This document shows, one piece after another, positions 7,777 through 16,640 of a DNA stretch of 64,000 nucleotides (its first letter is position 1; each line of letters starts with the position of its first letter). The notes beneath the pieces were generated by a model. It made no database searches and was not told the DNA's origin. It saw only the letters and a list, made by a program, of their open reading frames with translations. The position numbers and the translations under genes are program-made. Source of the stretch: Desulfopila inferna (GTDB lineage Bacteria > Desulfobacterota > Desulfobulbia > Desulfobulbales > Desulfocapsaceae); contig NZ_JAFFQE010000006.1 in assembly GCF_016919005.1 (NCBI RefSeq), forward strand, positions 248,001 through 312,000, written 5' to 3'.

Positions 7777-9162
7777 ATGCCCTACATTCTTAAAAATTAT
7801 TACTCCCCCCGGAAACTCTTCTTTTTTTTCGGCGAAGGAGTTCTTATTTTCTTATCTGTCAATTTCGTTCATCTTTTTTTTTCTCATTATGAACCTTTGC
7901 CCGGCTCTATATATCTATATGGATACCGCGCAATGGTATTAACCGCCGTCTTTATTCTCTCTTTCTATTTCTTTGATCTTTATGATCTTGGAGAAATCCT
8001 TTCTTTTCCGGATGTATTCTCACGTTTCATACAGGCCTTTGGTATCGGCTGTATTATACTTGCCTTTCTCTACTACTTTTTTCCTCGTGTTGTCATACCT
8101 TCCTTCATTTTCTGGCCCAGCTTAGCAGCAGTCTTCATAAGCGTCTGCCTCTGGCGCTATCTCTACAACCATATTTTAAACAAGAAGATGTTTGCCCAAA
8201 CGGTGATAGTTATCGGCACTGGAAAGCTGGCTCAAGATATAGCCTATGAGCTGGAGAAAAGAAGGGATTCCGGCTTCAAAATCAGCCACTTTATCGGCTC
8301 TATCAATCCATCCTTTCCTCTGCCCCCGGGAATTCCAGTTACAGCCGAAGCCGACCAGCTCCCCTCGCTGTGCCAAAAATATGGTATTGAACGAGTGGTG
8401 GTAGCCATGGACGACAGGCGCGGCACCACACCGATTCAGCAGCTCATGGACTGCAAATTTATGGGATTCCCCGTTGAGTACGGGATTAATTTCTACGAGA
8501 AACTTACCGGTAAAATACTGGTGGAGAAAGTCAATCCCGATTGGATTATCTTTTCCAACGATTTCAAAAAAAGCAGATTTACTTTAACGAGCAAGCTGGT
8601 CTTTGAGATTATTCTTGCTTTTGCCGGCTTGCTGGTCGCCTCTCCAGTTCTCCTGTTCAGTGCTATTATCATCAAACTGGAATCACCCGGTCCGGTCTTT
8701 TACTCTCAGGAAAGAGTAGGTCTTCATGGCAGAATTTTCAAACTGATCAAGCTGCGATCCATGCGTAATGATGCTGAAAAAAATGGTCCTGTATGGGCTA
8801 TGGAAAATGATACACGTGTGACCAGATTTGGTCAGTTCATCCGTAAGACCCGCATTGATGAGCTTCCCCAAATGTTTAATGTCCTCAAGGGTGATATGAG
8901 CTTTATCGGACCACGCCCGGAACGGCCTGTATTTGTCGAGAAACTGAACCGGTCGATACCATATTATTCCCTCAGGCACAATGTTAAGCCCGGTATCTCC
9001 GGCTGGGCCCAGATTTGCTATCCCTATGGCGCGTCCGAAAAAGATGCCCTGCGTAAACTCGAGTATGATCTATATTATATAAAATACATGTCAATGCAGA
9101 TTGATTTTTGGGTGATATTCCAAACTATCAAGACAATGCTGTTTCAAAAAGGCTCCCGGTAA
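7777..9162 (+). CDS. EpsB/WcaJ-type undecaprenyl-phosphate sugar-1-phosphate transferase
   Basis: This enzyme loads the first sugar phosphate onto the lipid carrier and so starts each repeat unit. Its 461 residues have four or five N-terminal membrane segments, a Rossmann-like region (about 135-230, beginning VIVIGTGKLAQDIA), another membrane helix and the bacterial sugar transferase domain (about 263-455). That domain shows the conserved KLRSMRNDAE, DELPQ-x-x-N-V and PRPERPVFV motifs. The length and layout fit the XrtA-associated EpsB subfamily. It starts 3 bases after the kinase stop, so the two are probably translationally coupled. Confidence 0.9.
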   Translation: MPYILKNYYSPRKLFFFFGEGVLIFLSVNFVHLFFSHYEPLPGSIYLYGYRAMVLTAVFILSFYFFDLYDLGEILSFPDVFSRFIQAFGIGCIILAFLYYFFPRVVIPSFIFWPSLAAVFISVCLWRYLYNHILNKKMFAQTVIVIGTGKLAQDIAYELEKRRDSGFKISHFIGSINPSFPLPPGIPVTAEADQLPSLCQKYGIERVVVAMDDRRGTTPIQQLMDCKFMGFPVEYGINFYEKLTGKILVEKVNPDWIIFSNDFKKSRFTLTSKLVFEIILAFAGLLVASPVLLFSAIIIKLESPGPVFYSQERVGLHGRIFKLIKLRSMRNDAEKNGPVWAMENDTRVTRFGQFIRKTRIDELPQMFNVLKGDMSFIGPRPERPVFVEKLNRSIPYYSLRHNVKPGISGWAQICYPYGASEKDALRKLEYDLYYIKYMSMQIDFWVIFQTIKTMLFQKGSR

Positions 9163-9184
9163 GCTTCGACGATTATTTCCTATT

Positions 9185-10237
9185 ATGATAAAAAATTACC
9201 TCACTATCGATGTGGAGGATTACTTCCAGGTATCCGCCTTTGAAGAATGCGTCACTCACAAAGGATGGGAAAGCTATCCCTCACGTGTGGAAAACAACAC
9301 GGAGCGGATTCTTTCCCTCCTGGAGAAGCATCAGGTCAAAGGCACATTTTTCATTTTAGGCTGGACAGCGGAAAAATTTCCTCAACTCGTAAAAAAAATC
9401 AGCAGCAAAGGACATGAAATCGCCTGCCACAGCTATTATCATCGACTAGTGTACAACCTTACACCGGAGGAATTTCGCCAGGACACGAGAAAGGCCAAAG
9501 ATGTTTTGGAGCAGATCACCGGTAGGCCGGTTTTGGGTTATCGGGCACCAAGCTATTCAATCACCAAAAATTCACTCTGGGCTCTCCATATTCTAAGGGA
9601 ACTTGGTTTTTACTACTCTTCCAGCGTCTTTCCAGTCTATCATGACCGTTACGGCATGCCGCATGCTCCCCGTTATCCGTTTCTGTGGAACCTTGACAGC
9701 ACCACCCCTCAAATAGTTGATATGAAGGGAGAGACTGTCAGAGAAATATTGGATTATTTCGCCACCGAAGCGCTATCCGGTATAGTGAACAAAACCTCAT
9801 CGCTGCTTCTTGAGATACCTATATCCACATCACTGGTATTCAAAAAAAATTTGCCTGTTTCCGGTGGCGGGTATTTCAGATTATTTCCCTACTGGTTTAC
9901 CAGACGGGCTCTGCAGCAGATCAACAATAAGGAAAAAAAGCCTTTTATATTTTATCTTCACCCATGGGAGGTAGACCCGGAACAGCCTAGAATGGCAAAT
10001 GCGACACCGCGTTCCCGTTTCAGGCACTACCTCAATCTCCATCGCACCTATGAAAGGCTGGAGAAGCTTCTGCACGATTTTTCCTTTACTTCAATTGATA
10101 TCCAGAGGAATGGCTTGGAGAGCACTTCGAAAACGAAATCATCCAATGATGTTTCGCCAGCGGCGGCGAACACGATGTGCGCCAGCAGACAGGCACCACC
10201 GGAAATTCCACCTTTTCAGCTTTTTCGCAGAAGGTGA
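9185..10237 (+). CDS. XrtA-type polysaccharide deacetylase (NodB fold plus DUF3473)
   Basis: This protein removes N- or O-acetyl groups from a polysaccharide or its lipid-linked precursor. The N terminus LTIDVEDYF supplies the metal/catalytic acid motif of this subfamily, and HEIACHSYYH (about 77-86) supplies the metal-binding histidines. FFILGW and GYRAPSYS are further NodB motifs. The C-terminal third matches the DUF3473 extension (FYLHPWEVD). There is no signal peptide, so it probably acts in the cytoplasm or at the membrane face. The last 30 residues are low-complexity. No good Shine-Dalgarno precedes ATG 9185. Confidence 0.88.
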   Translation: MIKNYLTIDVEDYFQVSAFEECVTHKGWESYPSRVENNTERILSLLEKHQVKGTFFILGWTAEKFPQLVKKISSKGHEIACHSYYHRLVYNLTPEEFRQDTRKAKDVLEQITGRPVLGYRAPSYSITKNSLWALHILRELGFYYSSSVFPVYHDRYGMPHAPRYPFLWNLDSTTPQIVDMKGETVREILDYFATEALSGIVNKTSSLLLEIPISTSLVFKKNLPVSGGGYFRLFPYWFTRRALQQINNKEKKPFIFYLHPWEVDPEQPRMANATPRSRFRHYLNLHRTYERLEKLLHDFSFTSIDIQRNGLESTSKTKSSNDVSPAAANTMCASRQAPPEIPPFQLFRRR

Positions 10238-10242
10238 ACAAT

Positions 10243-11025
10243 ATGTCTCGAAACAATAATATTTTCAGAACCATTGAGGAAATCCCCGTTGCAACTTTGC
10301 ACCACCTTACCCAAAAGAACATCTTTTTCGGACATCAATCAGTTGGCGGCAACATTTGTCAGGGAATAGAGGACATTGTACGGAATAACTCCCGGGTCAA
10401 TCTCAGGATTATAGAAACCAGGTCTGCGGCGGAACTTGCCCGCGGCGTCTTCGGCCACTTTAAAATCGGGAAGAATCAGCACCCTTTATCAAAAAATGAA
10501 GATTTCGCATCCATACTGAACAGCGGGCTTGGAGACAAAGCGGCCATAGCTTTCTTCAAGTACTGTTATATCGATATTACTGAGACCACTGAGGTTTCGT
10601 CTCTCTTTTCTTCCTACGTCAAAACCATGGCTTCATTGAAGGATCGCTATCCTTCTCTTCTCTTAGTTCATGTCACTGTTCCTTTGACTGTTGTCCAGAG
10701 GGGGCCCCGGGCCTGGATAAAAAGAGCGATAGGCCGAAAAGTCGGCGGCTATGATGCTAATATCCAGAGAAACAGATTTAATGAATTATTGCGAAACACC
10801 TACAGCGGGAGAGAGCCGCTTTTCGACCTCGCTTTGCTCGAAGCTACCCGGGCAGACGGCAGCCAGGCGGTTTTCAAAAAGAATGGTCGAGCCTTCCATA
10901 CACTTTCACCAGAATACAGCAGTGATGGCAGACATCTGAACACCTATGGCAGCAGATTTATCGCAGAAAAGCTTTTGGTTTTTCTTGTTGAACTTGCAGC
11001 CCCACACCATCCAGGAGGCAACTAA
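10243..11025 (+). CDS. SGNH/GDSL-like hydrolase, putative O-acyl esterase
   Basis: This 260-residue protein resembles SGNH-fold esterases: GHQSVGGN (about 30-37) would be the first block with the nucleophile Ser, and SSDGRHLNTYGSRF (about 227-240) the last block with the Asp-x-x-His pair. No signal peptide is evident. The start chosen is ATG 10243, six bases after the deacetylase stop with AAGG upstream, not an in-frame codon inside the deacetylase gene. The DUF362 gene starts 1 base after its stop. It probably edits acyl groups on the EPS precursor; the exact substrate cannot be told. Confidence 0.65.
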   Translation: MSRNNNIFRTIEEIPVATLHHLTQKNIFFGHQSVGGNICQGIEDIVRNNSRVNLRIIETRSAAELARGVFGHFKIGKNQHPLSKNEDFASILNSGLGDKAAIAFFKYCYIDITETTEVSSLFSSYVKTMASLKDRYPSLLLVHVTVPLTVVQRGPRAWIKRAIGRKVGGYDANIQRNRFNELLRNTYSGREPLFDLALLEATRADGSQAVFKKNGRAFHTLSPEYSSDGRHLNTYGSRFIAEKLLVFLVELAAPHHPGGN

Positions 11026-11026
11026 A

Positions 11027-12223
11027 ATGTTCAATCGCCGGAGTTTCCTGCAAAAAGCAGCTTTTCTCATGGCGTTCGCTCACATCCCTCTGCCAGCAAA
11101 AGCCAAAGCAGAAAAGCGGACACGTCCCCGTATCGTCAGAATTCATTCAGCAGAGGCTAGCCTGCCATGGGATTACCAGGCCAGCGCCCCATGGGACCAT
11201 ACCGTTGAGCCCGGAAATAAAGCAAAAGTGAATAGAGATCAATTCAGAAATGACCGCTATTATAACCATATCAACCAAAAGACCGTCACTACCATGCTCG
11301 ACCAGGGCATCCGGCATCTGACCCGAACCACAAACCAGAGACAAGCCTGGCTGGCGCTTCTGCAGAACTACCAGAAAGGGGATACAGTCACGATCAAGAT
11401 TAACCTCAACAATGCCAGTTATAAGGAAGACGTAACCACAAACCGCCTGGATCAGTCAGTACAGATGGTTAACGCCTTGCTTGATAGTCTGACATCCTCT
11501 CTTAAGATATCGCAAGGCAATATAACTGTCGCAGACCCGAGCAGGTGGATACATCCCAGGATTTTCAAAGACAGATGCTCATTTCCCGATATTCACTGGG
11601 TAGACAGCAGATCGGATAATTTATGGGACCCCGGAGAGATAATACGATTTTCAGAACACCAGCCGATCCGCCCTGCCAACAAGCCTCAGTTTCCTCAAGA
11701 AGCAGCCTTTCATGTTGCCCGGGTCTACACTGAGACTGATCACATTATCAATCTATGTTTACTGAAAAATCATGGCTGCGGCATTACAGGGGCCATGAAA
11801 AACCACTTCGGTGCCTTCCCGCCGCCCTTTGCTAAATATCTTCATGACGGCCTGGGAAGCAAGAGCTACATTGCCGATGTCTGCAACACTCCCAGCATCA
11901 AAAACAAAGTCCGCCTCAATATCTGTGAAGCTATATTCGGTAACTGGCACAACAATGTCTGGTGCCCCCGTCCCTGGAAAACATTTGCGGGCGGAACACC
12001 CAACTCGCTTTTCTTGGGCACAGATCCGGTGGCCTTTGATTCTGTTCTGCTGCAGCATATAATAGATGAAGTTGCTTTTCGCGGAGAAAGTGTGGAACAA
12101 TGGGTCAGAGACGCCGTGCAGGACCACGGTTTTCTCGACATTGCCATGACCTCACTGCACCTTGGCGTTCACGAGCATGCGCCGTTCAATCGCATCGACT
12201 ATCGCCAAATCGAGGCAGTGTAG
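11027..12223 (+). CDS. DUF362 family protein with twin-arginine signal
   Basis: The N terminus NRRSFLQKAAF followed by a hydrophobic stretch and A-x-A is a twin-arginine (Tat) export signal, so the protein is probably folded, possibly cofactor-loaded, before export. The rest matches DUF362 (KINLN near 125, CLLKNHGCGITGAMKNHFG near 245, DPVAFD near 340). Some family members carry a 4Fe-4S ferredoxin domain; the CxxCxxC pattern is absent here, although several single cysteines remain. ATG 11027 was chosen because the Tat motif directly follows it and GGAGG precedes it. Its role in EPS synthesis is unknown. Confidence 0.75.
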   Translation: MFNRRSFLQKAAFLMAFAHIPLPAKAKAEKRTRPRIVRIHSAEASLPWDYQASAPWDHTVEPGNKAKVNRDQFRNDRYYNHINQKTVTTMLDQGIRHLTRTTNQRQAWLALLQNYQKGDTVTIKINLNNASYKEDVTTNRLDQSVQMVNALLDSLTSSLKISQGNITVADPSRWIHPRIFKDRCSFPDIHWVDSRSDNLWDPGEIIRFSEHQPIRPANKPQFPQEAAFHVARVYTETDHIINLCLLKNHGCGITGAMKNHFGAFPPPFAKYLHDGLGSKSYIADVCNTPSIKNKVRLNICEAIFGNWHNNVWCPRPWKTFAGGTPNSLFLGTDPVAFDSVLLQHIIDEVAFRGESVEQWVRDAVQDHGFLDIAMTSLHLGVHEHAPFNRIDYRQIEAV

Positions 12224-12239
12224 AGAAAGAGGAGAGAGT

Positions 12240-13268
12240 TTGAAGATCATCCAGTGTAACCGCGCAAACGGAGCGGAGTGGGATTCGTTTCTCTACAGTC
12301 GACCCACGTCCTCATTCTATCATCTGTTCGGCTGGAAAAACATTATCGAATCCTGCCTGGGCCACAAAATTTATTATCTTGCCGCAGTCGAAGACGGTCG
12401 TTTTCACGGCGTTTTGCCCCTGGTCTACATCGACAGCCTGCTCTTCGGCAAGATTCTCTGTTCCATGCCTTTTTTGAATTTCGGGGGCATCTGTGCAGCC
12501 AATCCGGCCACCGAAAAGGCTTTGCTGGATGAAGCCAAACACCTGGTGGACCGCGAACGAATGGCCTATCTTGAGCTACGCAATATGGTGAAACTCAATG
12601 AGCCGCTGCCCACCTCAGAGAAAAAGGTTAGCATGACGCTCTCCCTGAACGACGATCCCGACGTCATCTGGAACGGCTTCAAGTCCAAGCAGCGCAACTC
12701 CATCAGACGGGCCTATAAAAACGGCCTGTCGGTAAAGAACGGGGGCATGGAGTTACTGGACGACTTTTACCTCATTCTTTCACAAAGCTGGCGCGCCCTG
12801 GGAACACCGATCTATCGGCGAGATTTTTTTGCAAGGATTATCTCGACATTTCCAGATGATACCAGGATTTTCGTTCTCTACCACGATGGTCATCCAATCG
12901 CCGCTGCCTTTAACGGCTATTTTCGGGACGTTGTCGAAGGAATGTGGCTGGGAATAGATTATCGTTTCCAATCCCTCCAGCCCAATTACATGCTCTACTG
13001 GGAAATGATAAAGCACGGTTGTAAGAACGGGTATCGACTGTTCCATCTGGGCCGGTCAAGCAGTGAATCCGGCGGCGAATTCTTTAAGAAAAAGTGGAAC
13101 GCCGATACCAAGCAGCTCTACTGGCAGTACTATCTCGGTACCTCCAAGAATATACCAGAGTTGAATGTGCATAACCCCAAGTTCCAGCTGGCCATTCAAC
13201 TATGGCGAAAGCTTCCATTGCTATTAACTAAAATTCTGGGACCACCAATTGCCAAAAATATACCATGA
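12240..13268 (+). CDS. FemAB-like acyltransferase, XrtA/PEP-CTERM-associated type
   Basis: These 342 residues belong to the FemAB/GNAT-like superfamily found with XrtA EPS loci. The conserved features are SFYHLFGWKNIIE near the N terminus, the basic KSKQRNSIRRAYK stretch and the C-terminal LGRSSSESGG-x-x-FKKKW block. FemAB enzymes transfer amino acids from aminoacyl-tRNA, and relatives acylate sugars; the reaction here is unknown. The start is TTG 12240, preceded by GGAGAG; an in-frame ATG at 12162 would overlap the DUF362 gene by 62 bases and is less likely. The stop overlaps the next ATG (ATGA). Confidence 0.82.
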   Translation: MKIIQCNRANGAEWDSFLYSRPTSSFYHLFGWKNIIESCLGHKIYYLAAVEDGRFHGVLPLVYIDSLLFGKILCSMPFLNFGGICAANPATEKALLDEAKHLVDRERMAYLELRNMVKLNEPLPTSEKKVSMTLSLNDDPDVIWNGFKSKQRNSIRRAYKNGLSVKNGGMELLDDFYLILSQSWRALGTPIYRRDFFARIISTFPDDTRIFVLYHDGHPIAAAFNGYFRDVVEGMWLGIDYRFQSLQPNYMLYWEMIKHGCKNGYRLFHLGRSSSESGGEFFKKKWNADTKQLYWQYYLGTSKNIPELNVHNPKFQLAIQLWRKLPLLLTKILGPPIAKNIP

Positions 13269-14473
13269 GAAAACTTGCTCCCTCCGGAACTCCTATATCG
13301 CAGCGTGATCTGTTTCTCTGGGCACGAAGTCTCTTCAGTCGGCAAACCACGCTTAATCGCCTGGCCGCGGAGATAAGTAAATCATTCGAAATTGATCAAT
13401 GCTTTTTTTTCTCTACCGGTCGCGCTGCCATGGTTGTTTTACTCGAGTCTTTAACCGAGATGGCACCAACGACAAAAAGTACTGTCGTCATTCCCTCCTA
13501 TACCTGCTATTCGGTTCCATCGTCGATCATCAAGGCGGGGTTGCAGATAAACGTCTGTGACATTGACGAAAAGACACTGGACTATGACTACGACAAACTC
13601 GAACAGATGGATTTTTCCCGGGTTTTGGCGGTAGTCTCCTCCAATCTCTACGGCATCCCTAATGATCTGGACCGCCTGGAAAGACTGAGCGAGGAGAAAG
13701 ACCTCTTTTTGCTCGATGATGCCGCCCAATCCATGGGTGCCTTGTCTCAAACCAAGCGGCCGGCCGGCACCTACGGCATAGCCGGATTATACAGTCTCGA
13801 CAAAGGGAAGGTGATCACTTCCATCAATGGCGGAATCATTGTTACCCGTTCGAGTAAACTTGGCGCCATTTTGCAACGTAAAACCCGGAAAATCCCACCT
13901 GCCCCCATCCCCTGGTGTCTGGTGGAGATTCTAAAAATGGCGATCTACTCCGGCTTTCTCTCACCACGGCGGTATTGGATTCCCGCCGCTCTACCTTTTG
14001 TCAAACTCGGAATCACTGAATACACCACTGATTATCCGGTGAGCGGCTATAATACTATGCTCGTCGGAATTGCTCTGAGCCTTTTTCGACAGTTGGAGGC
14101 TATCAATGACAAGAGCATCGCCAATGCCGCCTATTATCAAGAGAATCTACCTTCTTCGGAGCACCTTCGTCTTATCCAGCCGCCTCCAATGAGCAAACCC
14201 ATATACCTACGGTATCCCCTGCGCATCACCGACAACATGCGGAGAAAAACGATACTTGCCCTTCTCGAAAAATCGGGACTCGGGGCCAGCGGATCCTACC
14301 CCGGCGCCATCGTCGACATTTATCAACTGCGGGACAGACTCGAAATTGACGGCAGGGATTTTCGGGGAGGAAGGAGGATTGCAGAACAAATCGTCACCCT
14401 TCCGACTCATGCCCTGGTGGAGAAACTGGATCAGGACAGAATACTCAACTGCATAGCCAAGGTTCTCGGATGA
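13265..14473 (+). CDS. DegT/DnrJ/EryC1-family PLP aminotransferase
   Basis: This 402-residue PLP enzyme is of the sugar aminotransferase type. Visible landmarks are FSTGRAAM (phosphate-binding region), VIPSYTCYSVPSSI, LDDAAQSMGA (the Asp that pairs with the PLP nitrogen) and SLDKGKVITSINGG, where Lys is the expected Schiff-base residue. Such enzymes put an amino group on a keto sugar. It overlaps its neighbours by 4 bases on both sides, so it is cotranslated with the FemAB and CelD-like genes. An amino sugar is thus a likely component of the repeat unit, and the flanking acyltransferases may modify that amino group (inference). Confidence 0.8.
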   Translation: MRKLAPSGTPISQRDLFLWARSLFSRQTTLNRLAAEISKSFEIDQCFFFSTGRAAMVVLLESLTEMAPTTKSTVVIPSYTCYSVPSSIIKAGLQINVCDIDEKTLDYDYDKLEQMDFSRVLAVVSSNLYGIPNDLDRLERLSEEKDLFLLDDAAQSMGALSQTKRPAGTYGIAGLYSLDKGKVITSINGGIIVTRSSKLGAILQRKTRKIPPAPIPWCLVEILKMAIYSGFLSPRRYWIPAALPFVKLGITEYTTDYPVSGYNTMLVGIALSLFRQLEAINDKSIANAAYYQENLPSSEHLRLIQPPPMSKPIYLRYPLRITDNMRRKTILALLEKSGLGASGSYPGAIVDIYQLRDRLEIDGRDFRGGRRIAEQIVTLPTHALVEKLDQDRILNCIAKVLG

Positions 14474-15534
14474 GAATACGTCATATAACGGCAATCAAAG
14501 AAATACCTTTTGGTAAGGATCAGTGGAACGAGCTGGTCTCACTGAGCGAAACCAATACTGTATTTCAAACTCATGAGTGGTTCATGAGCTGGTGGTTGAC
14601 TTTTGGCAGCGACAATACCCTTTTCCTGCTCATTCTCTACGACAGGGAAAGAGTGGCGGGTATCGCCCCCATGATGCTTTCCAGGAAATGGAAAACCAGG
14701 GAGCTAAGGTTTGTCAGCGATATCAATGCCGATTATTGTGATTTTATAGTTTCCTCCTCAGAAAAAGAAGCCATGCTCAGCGCCGTTTTCGACTATCTCC
14801 AGAAGAACAATAATCTTTGGGATTCCATATACTTGATGAATATCCCGGAAACCTCGTCAACTGCGTCCCTCTTGCGGTCAATCTTCCTTCATCACCGCCT
14901 CCATGCCGTAGCTTCGCAGGTGGATTGCCCCGTACTCAAATTCGGCAAGGATTCGGCAGATTCTCGACTAAAACCTTCGCGAACCCTCAAGCGCCACCTC
15001 AACTATTTCAAAAAGAACGGTGATCTTCGCTTCATTATCTTCAAATCCCTGCCAATAGCCGAGAAATCGCTCGATATATTTTACACGCAACATAAGAGGC
15101 GCTGGAAAAATGCTGGCAAGCCCAGCCTTTTCAATGATGGCAGGTATACCCTCTTCTATAACGAGTTGGTCCGCAGGGCCTGGCCCTCGGGTTGGCTTTT
15201 CTTCTCCTGTCTTCAATTCAACGGCCAACCCATCTCCTTTCACTTCGGTTTTGATTACAGCAATAAAGTGATCTGGTACAAGCCGACATTCGATATAGGC
15301 TTTCGCAACCGCTCTCCCGGCCGGATTCTCCTGCAGTATCTCATTCAGTACTGTCAGGACCATAACAAGCTTGAGCTTGATTTTACAGTGGGTAACGAGC
15401 CGTTCAAGGAAGAGTACGCCACCGATGTGCGAAAAAACGTCAACTTCTGGATAACGAGGAGCAAGCTGATGCATAACCTGGTTGTTATTTTCTTAAAAGC
15501 GAAACAGTTGAAAAGGCGGTTGGCAAATCGATGA
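14470..15534 (+). CDS. CelD/BioF2-like GNAT acyltransferase
   Basis: This 354-residue protein has the double-GNAT layout of the acetyltransferase family linked to EPS and cellulose loci. An N-terminal HEWFMSWWLTFG block, a central basic SRTLKRHLNYFKKNG region and a C-terminal FHFGFDYSNKVIWYKPTFD then SPGRILL block are visible. It is a paralogue of the protein at 16621-17700. It probably transfers an acyl or aminoacyl group to a sugar in the cytoplasm. The start overlaps the aminotransferase stop by 4 bases. Confidence 0.75.
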   Translation: MRIRHITAIKEIPFGKDQWNELVSLSETNTVFQTHEWFMSWWLTFGSDNTLFLLILYDRERVAGIAPMMLSRKWKTRELRFVSDINADYCDFIVSSSEKEAMLSAVFDYLQKNNNLWDSIYLMNIPETSSTASLLRSIFLHHRLHAVASQVDCPVLKFGKDSADSRLKPSRTLKRHLNYFKKNGDLRFIIFKSLPIAEKSLDIFYTQHKRRWKNAGKPSLFNDGRYTLFYNELVRRAWPSGWLFFSCLQFNGQPISFHFGFDYSNKVIWYKPTFDIGFRNRSPGRILLQYLIQYCQDHNKLELDFTVGNEPFKEEYATDVRKNVNFWITRSKLMHNLVVIFLKAKQLKRRLANR

Positions 15535-15581
15535 AAAGTCATGCAGAGGGTTTGCTTCGAGCACCGTTGGAGGAATGCTCA

Positions 15582-16640
15582 ATGAAAGTAAGTGTCATTA
15601 TCCCTACCTACAACAGAGCCCACTTTCTGGTCGATGCGGTGGAGTCGGTGCTGCGCCAGGAATACCCGGACCTGGAAATCATCATCGTCGACGACGGATC
15701 AACTGATACCACCAAAGCGCTGTTGGCCAGGCGTTATGGAAAAAAAATTCGTTATATATATCAGGAAAATAAAGGCTTTGCCGTGGCAAGAAACAAGGGA
15801 GTGGAGGTTGCGGCTGGTGAATATATCGCCTTTCTCGATTCCGACGATATCTGGAAAGAGCATAAGCTTGCTCTGCAGATTGGCATCATGGATCAATATC
15901 GTGACATTGGTTTCCTCTTTTCCGATTTCACCATCGTTAAGACATCGGGAAAAGAGATACACAGCGGCCTACAAACCTGGTTCAAAAAAGAGCAGAACTG
16001 GGAGAAAATACTTCCGCAGCAGCTCAGCTTTCCCTCTGATGGTGAAAAGGACGGGGGAGCTTCCGGTGGGTACAGGATTTCCTGCGGGAACCTCTACCAC
16101 AGTCTGCTCTTCGCCCCGTATATCCTTCCCAGCACAGCGGTCGTCAGAAAATCGGCTATTCCGTCCGGCGTGGAACACACCGCAGGAGATCCTTTCTGCG
16201 CCGACTGGAATTTTTTCGCCCTGCTCTCACAATACCACTGCAAGGGCGCTCTTTTGCACCACGAAACGACATTAAACAGAAGTCACAACGACAAGGTCAG
16301 ATCGACACTATCGACACCGCTTCTGGAAAAACTGCGATTTCGTCTGAAGGCGGTAGAAACGATATGGAAAAAGGACAACGATTTTGCACGGGAACATGGC
16401 GAGGATATACGGCGGGTCGAAAGCGATTTGCTGCTGGGGCTGGCCAAGCAGTCCTTTCGCCTCGACCGCGCAGCCGATGCCAGGCGCTACCTGAGTAAAT
16501 GGAAGGAGCAAAAGGTTGCCAAGGACAGACTGACGGCGGTAATCCTTCACCTGCTTCTAAAGATTCCAGCCAGCAACAGAATGCTGAATTTGCTCCGTCA
16601 GGATACAAAAGAGGAAAATAATGATCGAAATCATCAGTGA
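15582..16640 (+). CDS. Glycosyltransferase family 2
   Basis: This is a GT-A fold glycosyltransferase adding one sugar to the repeat unit. MKVSVIIPTYNRA at the N terminus, IIIVDDGSTD and FLDSDD (the DxD-type metal-binding site) are all present. It is 352 residues with no membrane segment. ATG 15582 with GGAGGA upstream is preferred over the in-frame ATG at 15531, because the catalytic domain begins immediately at 15582. The C-terminal 100 residues are helical and of unknown role. The stop overlaps the next gene by 20 bases. Confidence 0.87.
   Translation: MKVSVIIPTYNRAHFLVDAVESVLRQEYPDLEIIIVDDGSTDTTKALLARRYGKKIRYIYQENKGFAVARNKGVEVAAGEYIAFLDSDDIWKEHKLALQIGIMDQYRDIGFLFSDFTIVKTSGKEIHSGLQTWFKKEQNWEKILPQQLSFPSDGEKDGGASGGYRISCGNLYHSLLFAPYILPSTAVVRKSAIPSGVEHTAGDPFCADWNFFALLSQYHCKGALLHHETTLNRSHNDKVRSTLSTPLLEKLRFRLKAVETIWKKDNDFAREHGEDIRRVESDLLLGLAKQSFRLDRAADARRYLSKWKEQKVAKDRLTAVILHLLLKIPASNRMLNLLRQDTKEENNDRNHQ

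Noticed and set aside
15592-16275. Long + strand open frame of over 220 codons inside the GT2 gene
   Set aside because: It lies in another frame of a clear glycosyltransferase and its translation has no domain and many rare residues; it is a shadow frame.
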